Positions 28,530-39,032 are shown, counted from the stretch's first letter. The stretch: DNA of 64,000 nt from Clostridium ragsdalei P11 (GCF_001675165.1 NZ_LROS01000005.1:1-64000), one strand, 5' to 3'. Translations and numbers: made by a program. The notes: generated by a model not told the origin, from the sequence alone.

Positions 28530-29087
28530 TTTTAATCCATTGAACTTATTCATAGCTTCTTCTACTCCACAATTTATGAGACATTCCAATACATCTGCGC
28601 TAGTTTCTAAAACTTTTTCTATGTCATTTCTTTCATTTTTGTCAAATTTTCCCAAAACATGAGATACAAGATCCCCTTTAGGCTGTCCAATCCCTATTTT
28701 TATTCTTGGGAATACATCTGTGCCTAAATTTGCTATTACGCTCTTTATGCCATTATGTCCTCCAGCACTTCCATGTTTTCTTATTCTAATCCTTCCAACT
28801 TCAAGATCTATATCATCATATATAATTATTATATTACTGCTTTTTATCTTAAAAAAATTTGCAGCCTCTATTACACTTTCTCCACTCAAATTCATATAAG
28901 TACTTGGTTTTAATAACATTACTTTATTATCTGATATTGTGCCTTCTCCATAGGTTCCTTTAAATTTTTCCCTATTTATAGGAATATTATACTTACTACT
29001 TATTAAATCTACAGCATCAAACCCTATATTGTGTCTTGTATGCTGATACTTAGTTCCTATATTTCCTAATCCAACTATTAAAAACAT
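28512..29087 (-). CDS. pth: Peptidyl-tRNA hydrolase
   Basis: Cleaves peptidyl-tRNAs released from stalled ribosomes. 191 residues, normal for the family. [22 protein letters not shown] (6-27) holds the catalytic His (about 20), with [13 protein letters not shown] (about 60-72) and the IIYDDIDL motif with catalytic Asp (about 91-98). GGAGTG precedes the ATG. The last residues (KISSDS) and stop codon are encoded within a 40-bp repeat, suggesting that an insertion replaced the original C-terminal tail. Confidence 0.95.
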   Translation of the reverse strand: MFLIVGLGNIGTKYQHTRHNIGFDAVDLISSKYNIPINREKFKGTYGEGTISDNKVMLLKPSTYMNLSGESVIEAANFFKIKSSNIIIIYDDIDLEVGRIRIRKHGSAGGHNGIKSVIANLGTDVFPRIKIGIGQPKGDLVSHVLGKFDKNERNDIEKVLETSADVLECLINCGVEEAMNKFNGLKISSDS

Positions 29088-29155
29088 TATTTCACTCCAA
29101 TCTCAATACTATATTAAATCCATTACATAATATATATTATACTAAAAGACATAAA

Positions 29156-29184
29156 TAATAAAGAGACCAAAAGTCTCTTTATTT
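29156..29184 (-). terminator. Terminator of htrA
   Basis: Minus strand AAAGAGAC-TTTT-GTCTCTTT hairpin, followed by ATTATTTAT. It overlaps the htrA stop region. Confidence 0.78.
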
Positions 29185-30357
29185 ATTTCCCTTCAATTCA
29201 GAGAGAACTACTTCCACTTTTATAGTCTTACCATCTCTCCAAATTTCAGCCTCAACCTTTTCTCCAATTTTATGACTTTCTATTATTTCTTCTATATCTG
29301 ATACATCTCTTACCTTTTTACCGTCTACCTGCATTATTATATCCGTAGGCTTTATACCAGCAACACCAGCCCCACTATTTTTTTCTACCTGTTCAATATA
29401 AACTCCTTGAATTTTATCATCCTCTGACACTACACTTTCTCCAGATATACCTAGATAAGGCCTTGATACTTTTCCACTGTTCATAAGTGATTTTATTATA
29501 TCCTTTGCTTCATTTATGTCTATAGCAAATCCCATTCCCTCTGCATTTAAATTAGCCCCTATTTTTAAACTATTTATACCTATAACATTACCTTGTAAAT
29601 CACAAAGGGGTCCACCGCTGTTTCCTGGATTTATAGCTGCATCTGTCTGAATAACTTTATATATTGATCCATTGTACTCTATCTTCCTGTTTAATGCACT
29701 TATTATTCCTGCAGTAACAGATCCTGCAAACTGCTCACCTAATGAATTTCCTATGGCAATTGCAGTGTCCCCAACCTTCACTTTCGAAGAATCTCCAAAT
29801 CTAACTACGGGAAGGTTTTTTGCATCCACTTTTATTACAGCTAAATCGGATCTTTGATCTGCTCCTAACACAGAAGCATTTAATATCTTATTACTTGAAA
29901 GCTTAACAGTAATCTTATCCGCTCCCTGCACTACATGATAATTAGTAACTATATATCCATTGGAATCAATTATTACTCCAGATCCACTTCCTGCATCCTG
30001 CAATCCAAAATATCCTTCTGATTTATTACTTATTCCTACTACTGCAGGACCAACAGTTTCAGCTACTTCCGTTATAGAATTTTCCTTCGTGCTTTCAGAT
30101 TTATCTTTTGCTTCACTTTTATCTTGCTTTGGTTCAACTAACATTCGATTATCAGGTGTATAAATTTTAGAGGCCTGTTTTTTATTAATTACATATGCTC
30201 CAGATATACCTCCAGAAACTGCAGCTACTAGTACAACACAAAATAAACTGGCTATTTTTTTTATATTTGACCTTTTCTTACTATTTACAAACTTTATTTT
30301 TGCCTCATCATCTTTTACATTTTCCCAATTAGCATCTTTTATGTTATCATCATTCAT
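29179..30357 (-). CDS. HtrA-type membrane-anchored serine protease
   Basis: 392 residues. Cytoplasmic N-terminus, one membrane helix (about 34-56), a lysine/glutamate-rich linker, then a trypsin-like domain with catalytic His141 (NYHVVQ), Asp171 (RSDLAVIKV) and Ser247 (GNSGGP), and a C-terminal PDZ domain (about 300-390). DegP/HtrA proteases degrade misfolded proteins outside the membrane. It follows a response regulator and sensor kinase on the same strand, an arrangement like CssRS-HtrA of Bacillus; regulation by that system is inferred. Confidence 0.93.
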   Translation of the reverse strand: MNDDNIKDANWENVKDDEAKIKFVNSKKRSNIKKIASLFCVVLVAAVSGGISGAYVINKKQASKIYTPDNRMLVEPKQDKSEAKDKSESTKENSITEVAETVGPAVVGISNKSEGYFGLQDAGSGSGVIIDSNGYIVTNYHVVQGADKITVKLSSNKILNASVLGADQRSDLAVIKVDAKNLPVVRFGDSSKVKVGDTAIAIGNSLGEQFAGSVTAGIISALNRKIEYNGSIYKVIQTDAAINPGNSGGPLCDLQGNVIGINSLKIGANLNAEGMGFAIDINEAKDIIKSLMNSGKVSRPYLGISGESVVSEDDKIQGVYIEQVEKNSGAGVAGIKPTDIIMQVDGKKVRDVSDIEEIIESHKIGEKVEAEIWRDGKTIKVEVVLSELKGNK

Positions 30358-30439
30358 TAATTACACCTCATAATCTCTAAACTTAGAGTAATTATAATAA
30401 AAAAATTTTACACAAATATGAACAGAATGTAATTATTCC

Positions 30440-31855
30440 TTAAACCCTCTTTAAAGTGAAAGTAAACATAATTCCCTTAGGTTCCTTATTTTCAGCCCAT
30501 ATATCTTCACCTAATTGGGTAAGTATACTTCTTACAATAGAAAGTCCAAGCCCCGTACTCACTTTTGAAGTTCTGGATTTATCCACCTTATAAAACCTAT
30601 CCCATATATGTTTTAAATCTGACTCCGGTATCCCTGATCCATCATTATAAACGGATACAACTGCCTTTTCACCTTTAACCTTAGTTGAAATTTTTATATT
30701 TCCACCAATATCTGAATATTTTATAGCATTATCCACTAAATTTGTAACCACCTGAGTTATCCTGTCTTTATCTGCAGCTACATACAACTTATTATCTTCC
30801 AGCAATACATCTACTTTTAGTTTCTTATTATTTATTTTAGTTTCAAATTTTATAACACATAGTCTTATAATCTCATTTATATCTACTTCTTCTATTCTAA
30901 GTTTAAATTCACCAGCTTCAATTGCAGATAAATCCAAAAGATCATTTACAAGCCTTGTAAGTCTTTGTATCTCTGAATAAGTAACTGACAGGTAATAGTT
31001 CTGTTTTTCTGCTGGAATAACTCCATCAATCATTCCCCCAATAAATCCTTTTATAGAAGTTATTGGAGACCTTATTTCATGAGATACATTGGATATAAAC
31101 TCTCTTCTATGCTTTTCTACTTTTTCTAATGAATCTGCCATAATGTTAAAGGATTTCGCAAGTTCTCCAATTTCATCTTTGGATTCTATATGAACTCTCT
31201 TTTCAACTTCTCCTTTAGATATCTTATCTGCTGCATAATTTATTTTTTTAAGGGGATTTATTATTATTTTTTGTGATAAATAATAAATTACAATGCAGCA
31301 TATTATAATTGCCAAAATAGCTGATATCCATATAATTTCATACACTCTCTTTAGAGGACTCTTTAATTCACTTATAGAAGTATGCATCATTATAGCACCT
31401 CTGAAAACTCCATTTGAAAAAATAGGTATTTCAAATGTATGAACTGGAGCTGTAAATATGCCTGGGTAACTTTGTATCTTATTAACTGTTTTATTCTCTC
31501 TAAGGTCTTGTAAATCTTTAGTAACTATTTGCCTAGAAGTAGCTATCAGTTTTTTATGCTCGCTTTTTGATACAGAATAGATGTATCCGTAATTATCAAC
31601 TAGCCATATATCTGCTGATAAATACTTTCCTATATAACTTAAAGTTTCATTTATATTATCTGAAGTCAAATTCCCATTTAAATACTGTATAGCTTTATAT
31701 TCTATAAGCTGAGATTCTCTAAGCATCTCTACTTTTCTCTGTTGAAAATAATAACCTTCAAACCAATAGGATAAAAAACCTGATGTCAATACAAAACTAA
31801 CTATAATGATTCCAGTAAATGCAACCATAAGTTTTGAAAATAACCCCTTTTTCAT
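30440..31855 (-). CDS. Sensor histidine kinase (HAMP, HisKA, HATPase)
   Basis: 471-residue membrane kinase. Membrane helices at about 9-31 and 172-193 flank an extracytoplasmic sensor of about 140 residues. HAMP spans 194-246, the phosphoacceptor is His259 in NVSHEIRSPITS, and the ATPase domain carries the N box VVTNLVDNAIKYS (about 365), NDGSGIP (G1) and TGLGLSIVRSI (G2). It starts directly after the response regulator stop with no spacing and is translated with it. With htrA 80 bases downstream, a role in secretion or envelope stress is likely but unproven. Confidence 0.94.
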   Translation of the reverse strand: MKKGLFSKLMVAFTGIIIVSFVLTSGFLSYWFEGYYFQQRKVEMLRESQLIEYKAIQYLNGNLTSDNINETLSYIGKYLSADIWLVDNYGYIYSVSKSEHKKLIATSRQIVTKDLQDLRENKTVNKIQSYPGIFTAPVHTFEIPIFSNGVFRGAIMMHTSISELKSPLKRVYEIIWISAILAIIICCIVIYYLSQKIIINPLKKINYAADKISKGEVEKRVHIESKDEIGELAKSFNIMADSLEKVEKHRREFISNVSHEIRSPITSIKGFIGGMIDGVIPAEKQNYYLSVTYSEIQRLTRLVNDLLDLSAIEAGEFKLRIEEVDINEIIRLCVIKFETKINNKKLKVDVLLEDNKLYVAADKDRITQVVTNLVDNAIKYSDIGGNIKISTKVKGEKAVVSVYNDGSGIPESDLKHIWDRFYKVDKSRTSKVSTGLGLSIVRSILTQLGEDIWAENKEPKGIMFTFTLKRV

Positions 31856-32542
31856 TTACTTCACCTCAAATTTATACCCTACACCCCACACAGTTTCTAT
31901 TTGCCAATTTGGTCCTCCTTGAAGCTTTTCCCTTAATCTCTTAACATGTACATCTACAGTTCTAGAATCTCCTGGATAATCGTAGCCCCAAACTTCACAT
32001 AAAAGTTGTTCTCTAGTAAATACTCTGTTTTTATTACTTGCAAGATAATGTAGTAATTCAAACTCCTTAGGTGGCATTTTTATTTCATCATCTTTATAAA
32101 CTACTGTATATGAATTTATATCAATAGTTAGTTGATTAAATTTTAGCACTTCCTTGTTTTCGTTATCCACACTATACCTTCTAAGTACTGCCTTAATTCT
32201 AGCTAGCATCTCCTTGGCCTCAAAAGGTTTAACTATATAGTCATCTGCTCCCAGTTCAAGACCTAAAACCTTATCAAAAGTTTCCCCTTTTGCTGTAAGC
32301 ATAATTACAGGAGTTTCATATTCTTTTCTTATCCACTTAAGTACATCTATTCCATCTATATTTGGAAGCATTATATCTAAAAGTACTAAATCCGGTTTAT
32401 ATTCTAAAAACATAGTTTCTGCTGTCTTACCATCATTAACAACCTTTGTCTCATATCCTGCACTTTCTACGTACATTTTTATTACTTCACATATATTTTC
32501 ATCATCATCTACTATTAAAATTTTACCTATAGACCCTTCCAT
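31856..32542 (-). CDS. OmpR/PhoB-family response regulator
   Basis: 228 residues. The receiver domain has acidic pocket VDDDE (11-15), phosphoacceptor Asp56 in LLDIMLP, Thr83 and Lys85. The C-terminal winged helix (about 130-228) ends GDSRTVDVHVKRLREKL...VWGVGYKF. It is the first gene of the regulator-kinase-protease set. GGAGGG precedes the ATG. The gap upstream (32543-32710) is AT-rich, without a clear promoter. Confidence 0.95.
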   Translation of the reverse strand: MEGSIGKILIVDDDENICEVIKMYVESAGYETKVVNDGKTAETMFLEYKPDLVLLDIMLPNIDGIDVLKWIRKEYETPVIMLTAKGETFDKVLGLELGADDYIVKPFEAKEMLARIKAVLRRYSVDNENKEVLKFNQLTIDINSYTVVYKDDEIKMPPKEFELLHYLASNKNRVFTREQLLCEVWGYDYPGDSRTVDVHVKRLREKLQGGPNWQIETVWGVGYKFEVK

Positions 32543-32711
32543 AATTTCACCCTCCTAAATAAATATTGATATATGAATACCTCATCAATCATGTTATTTG
32601 TAATAAACAAATTCCCTATAATAAATTTATCACATATTTTTGTATAAATAATAATATATTATCAAAAGTTACAAATAAGTCATAAATACTAAGTACACTT
32701 TAATATTTTTA

Positions 32712-32752
32712 ATTAAAAGGCATGTAGAATACATTTTCTACATGCCTTTTAA
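32712..32752 (-). terminator. Terminator of prs
   Basis: Minus strand AAAAGGCATGTAGAA / TTCTACATGCCTTTT inverted repeat (15 bp) with T-rich tail, directly after the prs stop. Confidence 0.9.
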
Positions 32753-32754
32753 TT

Positions 32755-33714
32755 CTAATCTTCAAATAATTTACTTACAGAAACATCTTCATATATTCTT
32801 TTTATAGCTTCCGCAAATACTGGAGCTATAGATAGTATCTTAAATTTATCCAGCATTTTGCTGTCAGGTAAGTTTATAGTATTCAACATTATCAGTTCTT
32901 TTATAACAGAATCTTTTATTCTCTCTATTGCTGGACCTGATAATACTGCATGTGTACAGCAAGCATAAACTTCTTTTGCTCCACGTTTCATAAGAGCATT
33001 AGCACCATTTGTTATTGTTCCAGCTGTATCTATCATGTCATCCACTAATATAACTGTTTTTCCTTCTATATCTCCAATTATATTCATTACTTCTGATACA
33101 TTAGCTTTTGGTCTTCTCTTGTCAATAATAGCTATGCTTGCATTTAACTTGTCGGCAAATTTTCTTGCCCTTGTTACACTTCCAAGATCTGGTGAAACTA
33201 CAACTATATCATCTCTCTTATCAAATTCCTTTTGTATAAAATACTTTGCAAGAATAGGTGCTCCCAAAAGATGATCTAAAGGTATATTGAAATATCCTTG
33301 GATTTGTGCTGCATGTAAATCCATTGTAAGTACTCTGTCTGCCCCAGCAGCAGTTAATATATCTGCTACAAGTTTTGCTGTAATTGGATCTCTTGCCTTA
33401 GCTTTTCTGTCCTGTCTAGCATATCCGTAATAAGGCATTACTGCAGTTATTCTCCCTGCTGATGCTCTTTTAAATGCATCAATCATAATTAAAAGCTCCA
33501 TCAAATTATCATTTACAGGGTCATTTGTTGATTGAACTATAAATACGTCCATTCCTCTAACTGTCTCATTAATATCTACAGATATTTCTCCGTCACTAAA
33601 AGTAGAAACTTTAGAATCTCCAACTTTAGTTCCTAAAATATCCGCTATTTGCCTAGCTAATTCAGGATGAGAATTGCCTGCAAAAATTTTAATATTCTTA
33701 CCATGGGTTATCAT
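32755..33714 (-). CDS. prs: Ribose-phosphate pyrophosphokinase
   Basis: Makes PRPP from ribose 5-phosphate and ATP for nucleotide, His and Trp synthesis. 319 residues, class I. Visible are the catalytic flexible loop [11 protein letters not shown] (about 99-109), [27 protein letters not shown], and the PRPP loop [12 protein letters not shown] (about 222-233). It follows glmU by 22 bases; the glmU-prs pair is conserved in Firmicutes. Confidence 0.97.
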   Translation of the reverse strand: MITHGKNIKIFAGNSHPELARQIADILGTKVGDSKVSTFSDGEISVDINETVRGMDVFIVQSTNDPVNDNLMELLIMIDAFKRASAGRITAVMPYYGYARQDRKAKARDPITAKLVADILTAAGADRVLTMDLHAAQIQGYFNIPLDHLLGAPILAKYFIQKEFDKRDDIVVVSPDLGSVTRARKFADKLNASIAIIDKRRPKANVSEVMNIIGDIEGKTVILVDDMIDTAGTITNGANALMKRGAKEVYACCTHAVLSGPAIERIKDSVIKELIMLNTINLPDSKMLDKFKILSIAPVFAEAIKRIYEDVSVSKLFED

Positions 33715-33736
33715 TATGTAAAGCCCTCCTAAAATT

Positions 33737-35107
33737 TTATTTCTTTAATCCTTTTTTATATACCCAATTTTCCTTATTTATTTGTCGTGCCCTAGCTACT
33801 GCTAATGCTCCTTCTGGAACTTCATCTGTTATTGTAGAACCTGCTGCTATATAAGTATCGTCGTTAACCTTAACTGGAGAGATCAAATTTGTATTACATC
33901 CTATAAATGAATTGTTTCCAATTAACGTTTTATTCTTTTTCCTTCCATCATAATTTACTACAACAGTTCCACATCCAAAATTGCATCCACTTCCAACTTC
34001 CGCATCTCCTATATATGTCAAATGAGACACTTTTGTCTTATCCCCTATAGTTGACTTCTTTACTTCCACAAAATCACCTATTCTTACAGACTTACCTATT
34101 GTACTTTCAGGCCTTATGTATGCAAAAGGTCCTACAGTAGTACTTTCCCCTATAGTACTATCTAGTATTACTGAACTTTGAATTGTTACATTATTTTGTA
34201 TTACACTATTTTGTATTCTAGAATTAGGATACAATGTACAATTTTCGCCCACTACAGTATTACCCTGAAGTACATTCCCAGGATATACTATAGTATCTTT
34301 ACCTATTTTAACGTCTAACTCTATGTAAGTATTATCAGCATCAATAAGAGTAACACCATTTTTCATATGTTTTATATTTATTCTTTTTCTCATAATCCTT
34401 TCAGCTTCTGAAAGCTGAACCCTTGAGTTAACTCCCATAGTCTCCTCAAATGGAATTGGTAATGCTCCAACTTTTTTTCCTTGACCTTTCAATATTTCTA
34501 TGACATCAGTCAAATAATATTCGCCTTGAGCGTTATCATTATGTATTTTATCTAGGCTTTCCGTTAAGCTCTCTATATCAAAACAGTACATTCCTGAATT
34601 TATCTCATTTACTCTAAGCTCTTCCTCTGAGCAATCTTTATGCTCAACTATTTTAGATACTTCTCCACTTTTTTCTCTAATAATTCTTCCATATCCGGAA
34701 GGATCTTTCACTAAAGAAGTTAGTATAGTAGCTTTATATCCACCTTCATTATGAAAGCTTAGCATCTTTTTTATAGTATCCTCTTTTATTAAAGGTGCAT
34801 CTCCTGTAAATACAGCTACGGTTCCCTTTTTATCCTTTAAAAAGCTTACCGAACATAAAACAGCATTTCCTGTGCCCAATTGTTTTTCCTGAAAAGAATA
34901 ACTTACATTCCTGCTTTCAGTATGTTTTTTTACCTCATCTGAACCTTTGCCAATTACCACATCTATATTTTCTATTTGTGCTTTCTTTACAGTATCAATA
35001 ACTATATTCACCATTTCTCTTCCGCAAACCTTATGGAGTACTTTAGGATTAGATGATTTCATCCTTTTTCCTTCTCCAGCCGCCAATATTATAGCACAAT
35101 TATACAT
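33737..35107 (-). CDS. glmU: Bifunctional GlmU (GlcN-1-P acetyltransferase / UDP-GlcNAc pyrophosphorylase)
   Basis: Makes UDP-GlcNAc for peptidoglycan. 456 residues. The N-terminal uridylyltransferase has [18 protein letters not shown] (about 8-25), QLGTGNAV (about 76-83) and VFTGDAPL. The left-handed beta helix from about 250 has hexapeptide repeats, with the acetyltransferase residues around [15 protein letters not shown] (about 378-392). GAGGTG precedes the ATG. It supplies the substrate of MurA (50816). Confidence 0.96.
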   Translation of the reverse strand: MYNCAIILAAGEGKRMKSSNPKVLHKVCGREMVNIVIDTVKKAQIENIDVVIGKGSDEVKKHTESRNVSYSFQEKQLGTGNAVLCSVSFLKDKKGTVAVFTGDAPLIKEDTIKKMLSFHNEGGYKATILTSLVKDPSGYGRIIREKSGEVSKIVEHKDCSEEELRVNEINSGMYCFDIESLTESLDKIHNDNAQGEYYLTDVIEILKGQGKKVGALPIPFEETMGVNSRVQLSEAERIMRKRINIKHMKNGVTLIDADNTYIELDVKIGKDTIVYPGNVLQGNTVVGENCTLYPNSRIQNSVIQNNVTIQSSVILDSTIGESTTVGPFAYIRPESTIGKSVRIGDFVEVKKSTIGDKTKVSHLTYIGDAEVGSGCNFGCGTVVVNYDGRKKNKTLIGNNSFIGCNTNLISPVKVNDDTYIAAGSTITDEVPEGALAVARARQINKENWVYKKGLKK

Positions 35108-35258
35108 TTTAACACCTCTTTATGGTTATAAGCTTCAATTTTATACATTATATTATTAAAACATCCTATAATATTATATTTTATATGAAAATTATTTGCA
35201 ACCTTATAAATAACTTTCGGATAATAATTTTTAAATGTATTTTGAAAATTATTAAAGA

Positions 35259-35294
35259 ATAATAAAAGGGAGTATAAATACTCCCTTTTATTAT
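35259..35294 (-). terminator. Terminator of spoVG
   Basis: Minus strand AATAAAAGGGAGTAT / ATACTCCCTTTTATT hairpin with T-rich tail. It overlaps the spoVG stop codon. Confidence 0.85.
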
Positions 35295-35581
35295 TCCTTA
35301 ACCTTTTCTTCGGTAACAGTTTCTTCACTTTTTACTTTTTCATACTCATCAAGAATTGCCTTTTGTATTTTCTCCCTTGTTTGAGTATTTATAGGGTGAG
35401 CAATGTCTTTAAACTCTCCATCAGGAGTCTTTCTACTTGGCATTGCTATAAAAAGACCATTTTGACCTTCTATAACTTTTATATCGTGAACTACGAATTC
35501 GTTATCAAAGGTTACTGAAACAATAGCTTTCATCTTACCCTCTGCTGCAATTTTTCTTACCCTAACGTCTGTAATTTGCAT
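35291..35581 (-). CDS. spoVG: Septation / RNA-binding regulator SpoVG
   Basis: 96 residues, near-consensus SpoVG ([26 protein letters not shown]...[22 protein letters not shown]). SpoVG affects septation and is a nucleic-acid-binding regulator in several Firmicutes. GGAGGTGG precedes the ATG. It has a strong sigma-H-like promoter at 35614-35642. The order purR-spoVG-glmU-prs matches Bacillus. Confidence 0.96.
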   Translation of the reverse strand: MQITDVRVRKIAAEGKMKAIVSVTFDNEFVVHDIKVIEGQNGLFIAMPSRKTPDGEFKDIAHPINTQTREKIQKAILDEYEKVKSEETVTEEKVKE

Positions 35582-35613
35582 ATAAATCCACCTCCAAGAT
35601 GCTTATGTATATA

Positions 35614-35642
35614 CTATTCTCTATATTTTGTATTTTTCCTTC
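35614..35642 (-). promoter_or_regulatory. Sigma-H-type promoter of spoVG
   Basis: Minus strand GAAGGAAAA (35634-35642) and AGAGAATAG (35614-35622), separated by 11 bp. This matches the sigma-H consensus RNAGGAWWW / RNNGAATWW with one mismatch. Bacillus spoVG is the classic sigma-H gene. Confidence 0.72.
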
Positions 35643-35651
35643 CTATTTTAT

Positions 35652-35684
35652 TAAAAATTAATAAAATTTTTTGAAAATTTTATT
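35652..35684 (-). terminator. Terminator-like hairpin after purR
   Basis: Minus strand AATAAAATTTT / AAATTTTATT inverted repeat followed by AATTTTT. The stem is AT-only and overlaps the purR stop, so it may be weak. Confidence 0.5.
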
Positions 35685-36498
35685 AGTTAAACATTTCAGA
35701 AGGAAATAGAATTGCATTTCCACTTTCATCAATGCCTTTAAAATCAACTAGTGACACATAGTTTTCAACTAATTTGTTAGATGTTCCTATATTGTCTATT
35801 AAAATTCCTATTCCTAAAAGTTCACTTTCAAATTCCTTCAAAAGATCTACTATACCTTTAGCAGTTCCTCCTGCTTTCATAAAGTCATCAATAAAAATAC
35901 ACTTACTTCCTTTCTTCAATGCCTTCTTAGACAAAGACATATTTTGAATTCTTCCTGTAGAACCTGATACATAATTTATAGTTAAAGTAGAGCCTTCAGT
36001 AAATTTCGTTTCCCTTCTTACAACTACAAGTTGAACTCCGAGCATCCTGGCTACTTCATAAGCTAGTGGAATTCCCTTTGTCTCAACAGTAACTACATAA
36101 TCAATATCCTTTTCTATAAAAATAGATGCCAAAATCAATCCGGCAGTGTATATTATCTTAGGGTTAAACATTATATCTGTCATATATAAAAAATTCCCTA
36201 GTATTATTCTTTCTCTATCTTTCAAAATAATACATAATTTTTCAGCAAATTCCCTTTTCTTTTCATTAGACATACCACATACATATTTAATTCCCCCTGC
36301 TGCTCCTGATACAGTATTTATTTTTCCCATGTCCAATTTATTTAAAGTATCCTTCACTACTACAATATCCTCACTTACAGTAGACTTTGCAGTATTAAAC
36401 ATTTCTGTGAAGTTATTCAAGCCCATTATTTTATTAGGATTTTCAAGTAAGATTTTTGTTACTGCAGCTATTCTCTGATTTCTACTAAACTTTTGCAT
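35683..36498 (-). CDS. purR: Purine operon repressor PurR
   Basis: 271 residues. The N-terminal winged helix (about 1-75) is fused to a phosphoribosyltransferase-like domain with the PRPP motif CIFIDDFMKAGGTAKG (about 203-218). In Gram-positives it represses purine genes and is released by PRPP. An ATG four codons upstream has no ribosome binding site, whereas GGTG lies five bases before the ATG at 36498. It is monocistronic or cotranscribed with spoVG. PRPP synthase is encoded nearby (prs). Confidence 0.94.
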   Translation of the reverse strand: MQKFSRNQRIAAVTKILLENPNKIMGLNNFTEMFNTAKSTVSEDIVVVKDTLNKLDMGKINTVSGAAGGIKYVCGMSNEKKREFAEKLCIILKDRERIILGNFLYMTDIMFNPKIIYTAGLILASIFIEKDIDYVVTVETKGIPLAYEVARMLGVQLVVVRRETKFTEGSTLTINYVSGSTGRIQNMSLSKKALKKGSKCIFIDDFMKAGGTAKGIVDLLKEFESELLGIGILIDNIGTSNKLVENYVSLVDFKGIDESGNAILFPSEMFN

Positions 36499-36761
36499 TC
36501 TATCACCCATCTATATAATTTTACGAATAATATGTTACTATTTTATTCTATTATTCATATTGTATTCTAAAAAATGTTATTTATCAACACCTATTTACTA
36601 CAGGCTCAACTAGTAGCTTAAGAATTCATTGCTATAAAATTTTTAAAAAGTTTAAAGTTCAAATATTGCAAATTATAAATTATATCCATAAAGTTATGTT
36701 TTTTAATTAATTTTTGTATATAATTATTAGATGAGTTAGTTAAATTAAAGGAGTGATTCAG

Positions 36762-38135
36762 TTGTCATTTGATTTTATAAAAAATAAGACAGTACATTTT
36801 ATAGGTATAGGCGGAGTAAGCATGAGCGCTTTAGCTGAAATTTTAATAGAAAAGGGATCTAAAGTATCCGGTTCAGATATAAAAACTTCTCCTGCAACAG
36901 AAAAATTAAAATCAAAAGGAGCTACAATTTATATAGGACAAATCAGTGAAAATATAAAACCAGATATAGATTTAGTTATATATACTGCCGCAATCCAAAA
37001 AAATAATGAGGAATTTTTAAAAGCTAAAACTTTGAACATTCCTCTAATGTCCAGAGCTGAACTTTTAGGTCATATAATGAAAGGTCATAAGTATAATGTA
37101 GCTATAGCAGGTACCCATGGTAAAACCACAACTACATCCATGCTATCATGTATTACACTTAAAGCGGATTTAGATCCTACCATATTAGTAGGAGGAAACT
37201 TGGACAATATAAATGGGAATGTAAGAATAGGAAACAGCCCTTATTTCATTACTGAAGCTTGTGAATACAAAGGATCTTTTCTGAAGTTTTTCCCATCCAT
37301 AGGCGTAATCTTAAATATAGATGCAGATCACCTTGATTATTATAAAGATATAGATGATATACAAAATGCCTTTATAAAATTTGCAAATCTAATTCCAGAA
37401 GAAGGATACTTAGTTTGTTGTGCGGACGATGCAAGAATGAAAAATGTTATATCAACCGTTAACTGCAACGTATTAACTTATGGAATTAATGATGGTGACA
37501 TTACAGCTAGAAATATATGTTTTGATGAAAAAAGTTGTGCATCCTTTGATATATATAAAAATGATGTTAAAATATCATCTTTACATTTGAGTGTTCCAGG
37601 TAAACACAATATATTAAATGCACTGGCAAGTACAGCCGTATCTTTAGTCTTAGATATATCCACTGATAACATAAAAATGGGATTGGAAAACTTTAAAGGT
37701 ACTCACAGAAGATTTGAGTTGAAGGGTAAAAAAGAAGGCATAACAGTAATAGACGATTATGCTCATCATCCTACTGAGATAAAAGCAACTTTAAATGCTG
37801 CTATAAATTACCCTCATAAGAGAATAATCTGTGTATTTCAGCCCCATACTTTTTCACGAACTATAAGCTTATTTAAAGAATTTACTGAGGCTTTCGACAA
37901 CGTAGATGAACTAATTTTAGCAAATATATATCCTGCAAGAGAAAAAGACACTGGCAAGGTAAGTTCTGCTATGCTATCTAAAGAAATTGCAAAACGTGGT
38001 ATAAAGTCTACTAATATCTCAGATTTTAAATCCATAGTTGATTATTTAAAATCTAATTTAAAAGATGGAGATCTTCTTTTAACTGTAGGTGCAGGAGATA
38101 TATTTAAAGTAGGAGAAATGTATTTAAGCGAATAA
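36762..38135 (+). CDS. murC: UDP-N-acetylmuramate--L-alanine ligase (MurC)
   Basis: First amino-acid ligase of peptidoglycan precursor synthesis. 457 residues. Rossmann domain [17 protein letters not shown] (about 12-28), ATP loop [12 protein letters not shown] (about 109-120), [24 protein letters not shown], and [12 protein letters not shown] (about 325-336). The first in-frame codon (GTG, 36753) is part of the ribosome binding site GGAGTG; the TTG at 36762, eight bases after GGAG, is the probable start. It is the first plus-strand gene, divergent from purR. Confidence 0.95.
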   Translation: MSFDFIKNKTVHFIGIGGVSMSALAEILIEKGSKVSGSDIKTSPATEKLKSKGATIYIGQISENIKPDIDLVIYTAAIQKNNEEFLKAKTLNIPLMSRAELLGHIMKGHKYNVAIAGTHGKTTTTSMLSCITLKADLDPTILVGGNLDNINGNVRIGNSPYFITEACEYKGSFLKFFPSIGVILNIDADHLDYYKDIDDIQNAFIKFANLIPEEGYLVCCADDARMKNVISTVNCNVLTYGINDGDITARNICFDEKSCASFDIYKNDVKISSLHLSVPGKHNILNALASTAVSLVLDISTDNIKMGLENFKGTHRRFELKGKKEGITVIDDYAHHPTEIKATLNAAINYPHKRIICVFQPHTFSRTISLFKEFTEAFDNVDELILANIYPAREKDTGKVSSAMLSKEIAKRGIKSTNISDFKSIVDYLKSNLKDGDLLLTVGAGDIFKVGEMYLSE

Positions 38136-38201
38136 TTTAAGTGTAAAATGCCTCCAATAAGGTAATACTATAGATTAATAAACCTATTGGAGGTGTTTTA
38201 T

Positions 38202-38522
38202 TTGAAAAATTTTTTAATATCTGCTTCAGTAGACGTAATTTTAATTCTATTATCCTATTTTTTGTTTCAAAAAATAATAAGTGGCCCTACAAGACACAAA
38301 CTATATAAAAAGTTTTTTAGTTCTTTTGCTAAATTTGTAATTTATATTTTTATAATCAGCATACTTTTAACAGGCATAACTGCACTAATATTATATAGAA
38401 CCTCTTACATAGCTTATATAAATATAATATCACCAGCCCTAGTATCAGTACTAGTTGGATTCCTCATGTCTACAGTTCCTACAAGAGGCGAAGGGGATAA
38501 CGAAGATAAAATGAGTATATGA
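38202..38522 (+). CDS. Small membrane protein, unknown function
   Basis: 106 residues with three hydrophobic segments (about 4-22, 43-66, 74-93) and a charged C-terminal tail (TRGEGDNEDKMS). No family recognised. GGAGGTG seven bases before the TTG at 38202 fixes the start; the in-frame TTG at 38187 lies in the ribosome binding site. It lies 66 bases after murC on the same strand and is probably cotranscribed, which hints at an envelope role. Confidence 0.72.
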   Translation: MKNFLISASVDVILILLSYFLFQKIISGPTRHKLYKKFFSSFAKFVIYIFIISILLTGITALILYRTSYIAYINIISPALVSVLVGFLMSTVPTRGEGDNEDKMSI

Positions 38523-38529
38523 TACTTTA

Positions 38530-38846
38530 TTTGCAATTCGTAAACTAAGAAATTACGAAGCAATTTAGTTGACAATTGAAAATTGAAAGTGGACAGTGAA
38601 GGTGGATTTTTTTCCGTTACACTACAAAAAATCTTTAATTAAATTTTTGAAAGCTCGTTTTGCTAAAGCAAAACATAGCTGAGTTGATTCATATAAATTT
38701 AAAGATTTTTTGCCATAGCTAAAAATCATCCTTCACTGTCAATTGTCCACTATCAACTTTCAACTCAAAAACTTTGCTTCGCAATTTTTTATTTTTGCGA
38801 TAACTGAAAATTATCCTCAATTGTAAATCGTACATTGTGCACTGCA
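38530..38846. repeat. Palindromic interspersed element, family A (long)
   Basis: Long imperfect hairpin. The left arm (about 38567-38615, GAAAGTGGACAGTGAAGG) pairs with the right arm (about 38718-38762, CCTTCACTGTCAATTGTCCAC). The inner arms around AATCTTTAATT and AATTTAAAGATT also pair. The TTGCTTCGCAATTTTTT and GAAAATTATCC motifs are shared with 13441-13586 and 41026-41261. It occupies the gap between the small membrane protein gene and tRNA-Pro. Confidence 0.75.
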
Positions 38847-38859
38847 GTTTACAAGTATC

Positions 38860-38888
38860 TTGTCTTTTTTTTATATATGGTATAAAAT
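38860..38888 (+). promoter_or_regulatory. Promoter of tRNA-Pro
   Basis: TTGTCT (38860-38865), 17-bp spacer, TAAAAT (38883-38888). The tRNA begins ten bases after the -10. Confidence 0.6.
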
Positions 38889-38898
38889 AGCATATGAG

Positions 38899-38974
38899 CG
38901 GGGTGTAGCGCAGATGGTAGCGCGCTTGCTTCGGGAGCAAGAGGTCGCAGGTTCAAATCCTGTCACTCCGACCA
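38899..38974 (+). tRNA. tRNA-Pro (CGG)
   Basis: 76 nt with encoded CCA. Acceptor CGGGGTG pairs with CACTCCG (one G-U), and the anticodon loop TTCGGGA gives CGG. T-arm GGTTCAAATCC is standard. Confidence 0.93.
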
Positions 38975-39032
38975 AATCATTAGCACAATTTAAGTTTGTA
39001 GCTTTTGAAGTTTTGTATTCATAAGAACTTTT

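Noticed and set aside
35089-35328. 79-codon minus-strand frame between spoVG and glmU
   Set aside because: Starts inside spoVG, runs through the spoVG terminator, AT-rich composition, no ribosome site.
38719-38940. 73-codon minus-strand reading frame across tRNA-Pro and the repeat
   Set aside because: Antisense to a real tRNA and made of repeat sequence; its peptide mirrors the inverted repeat.
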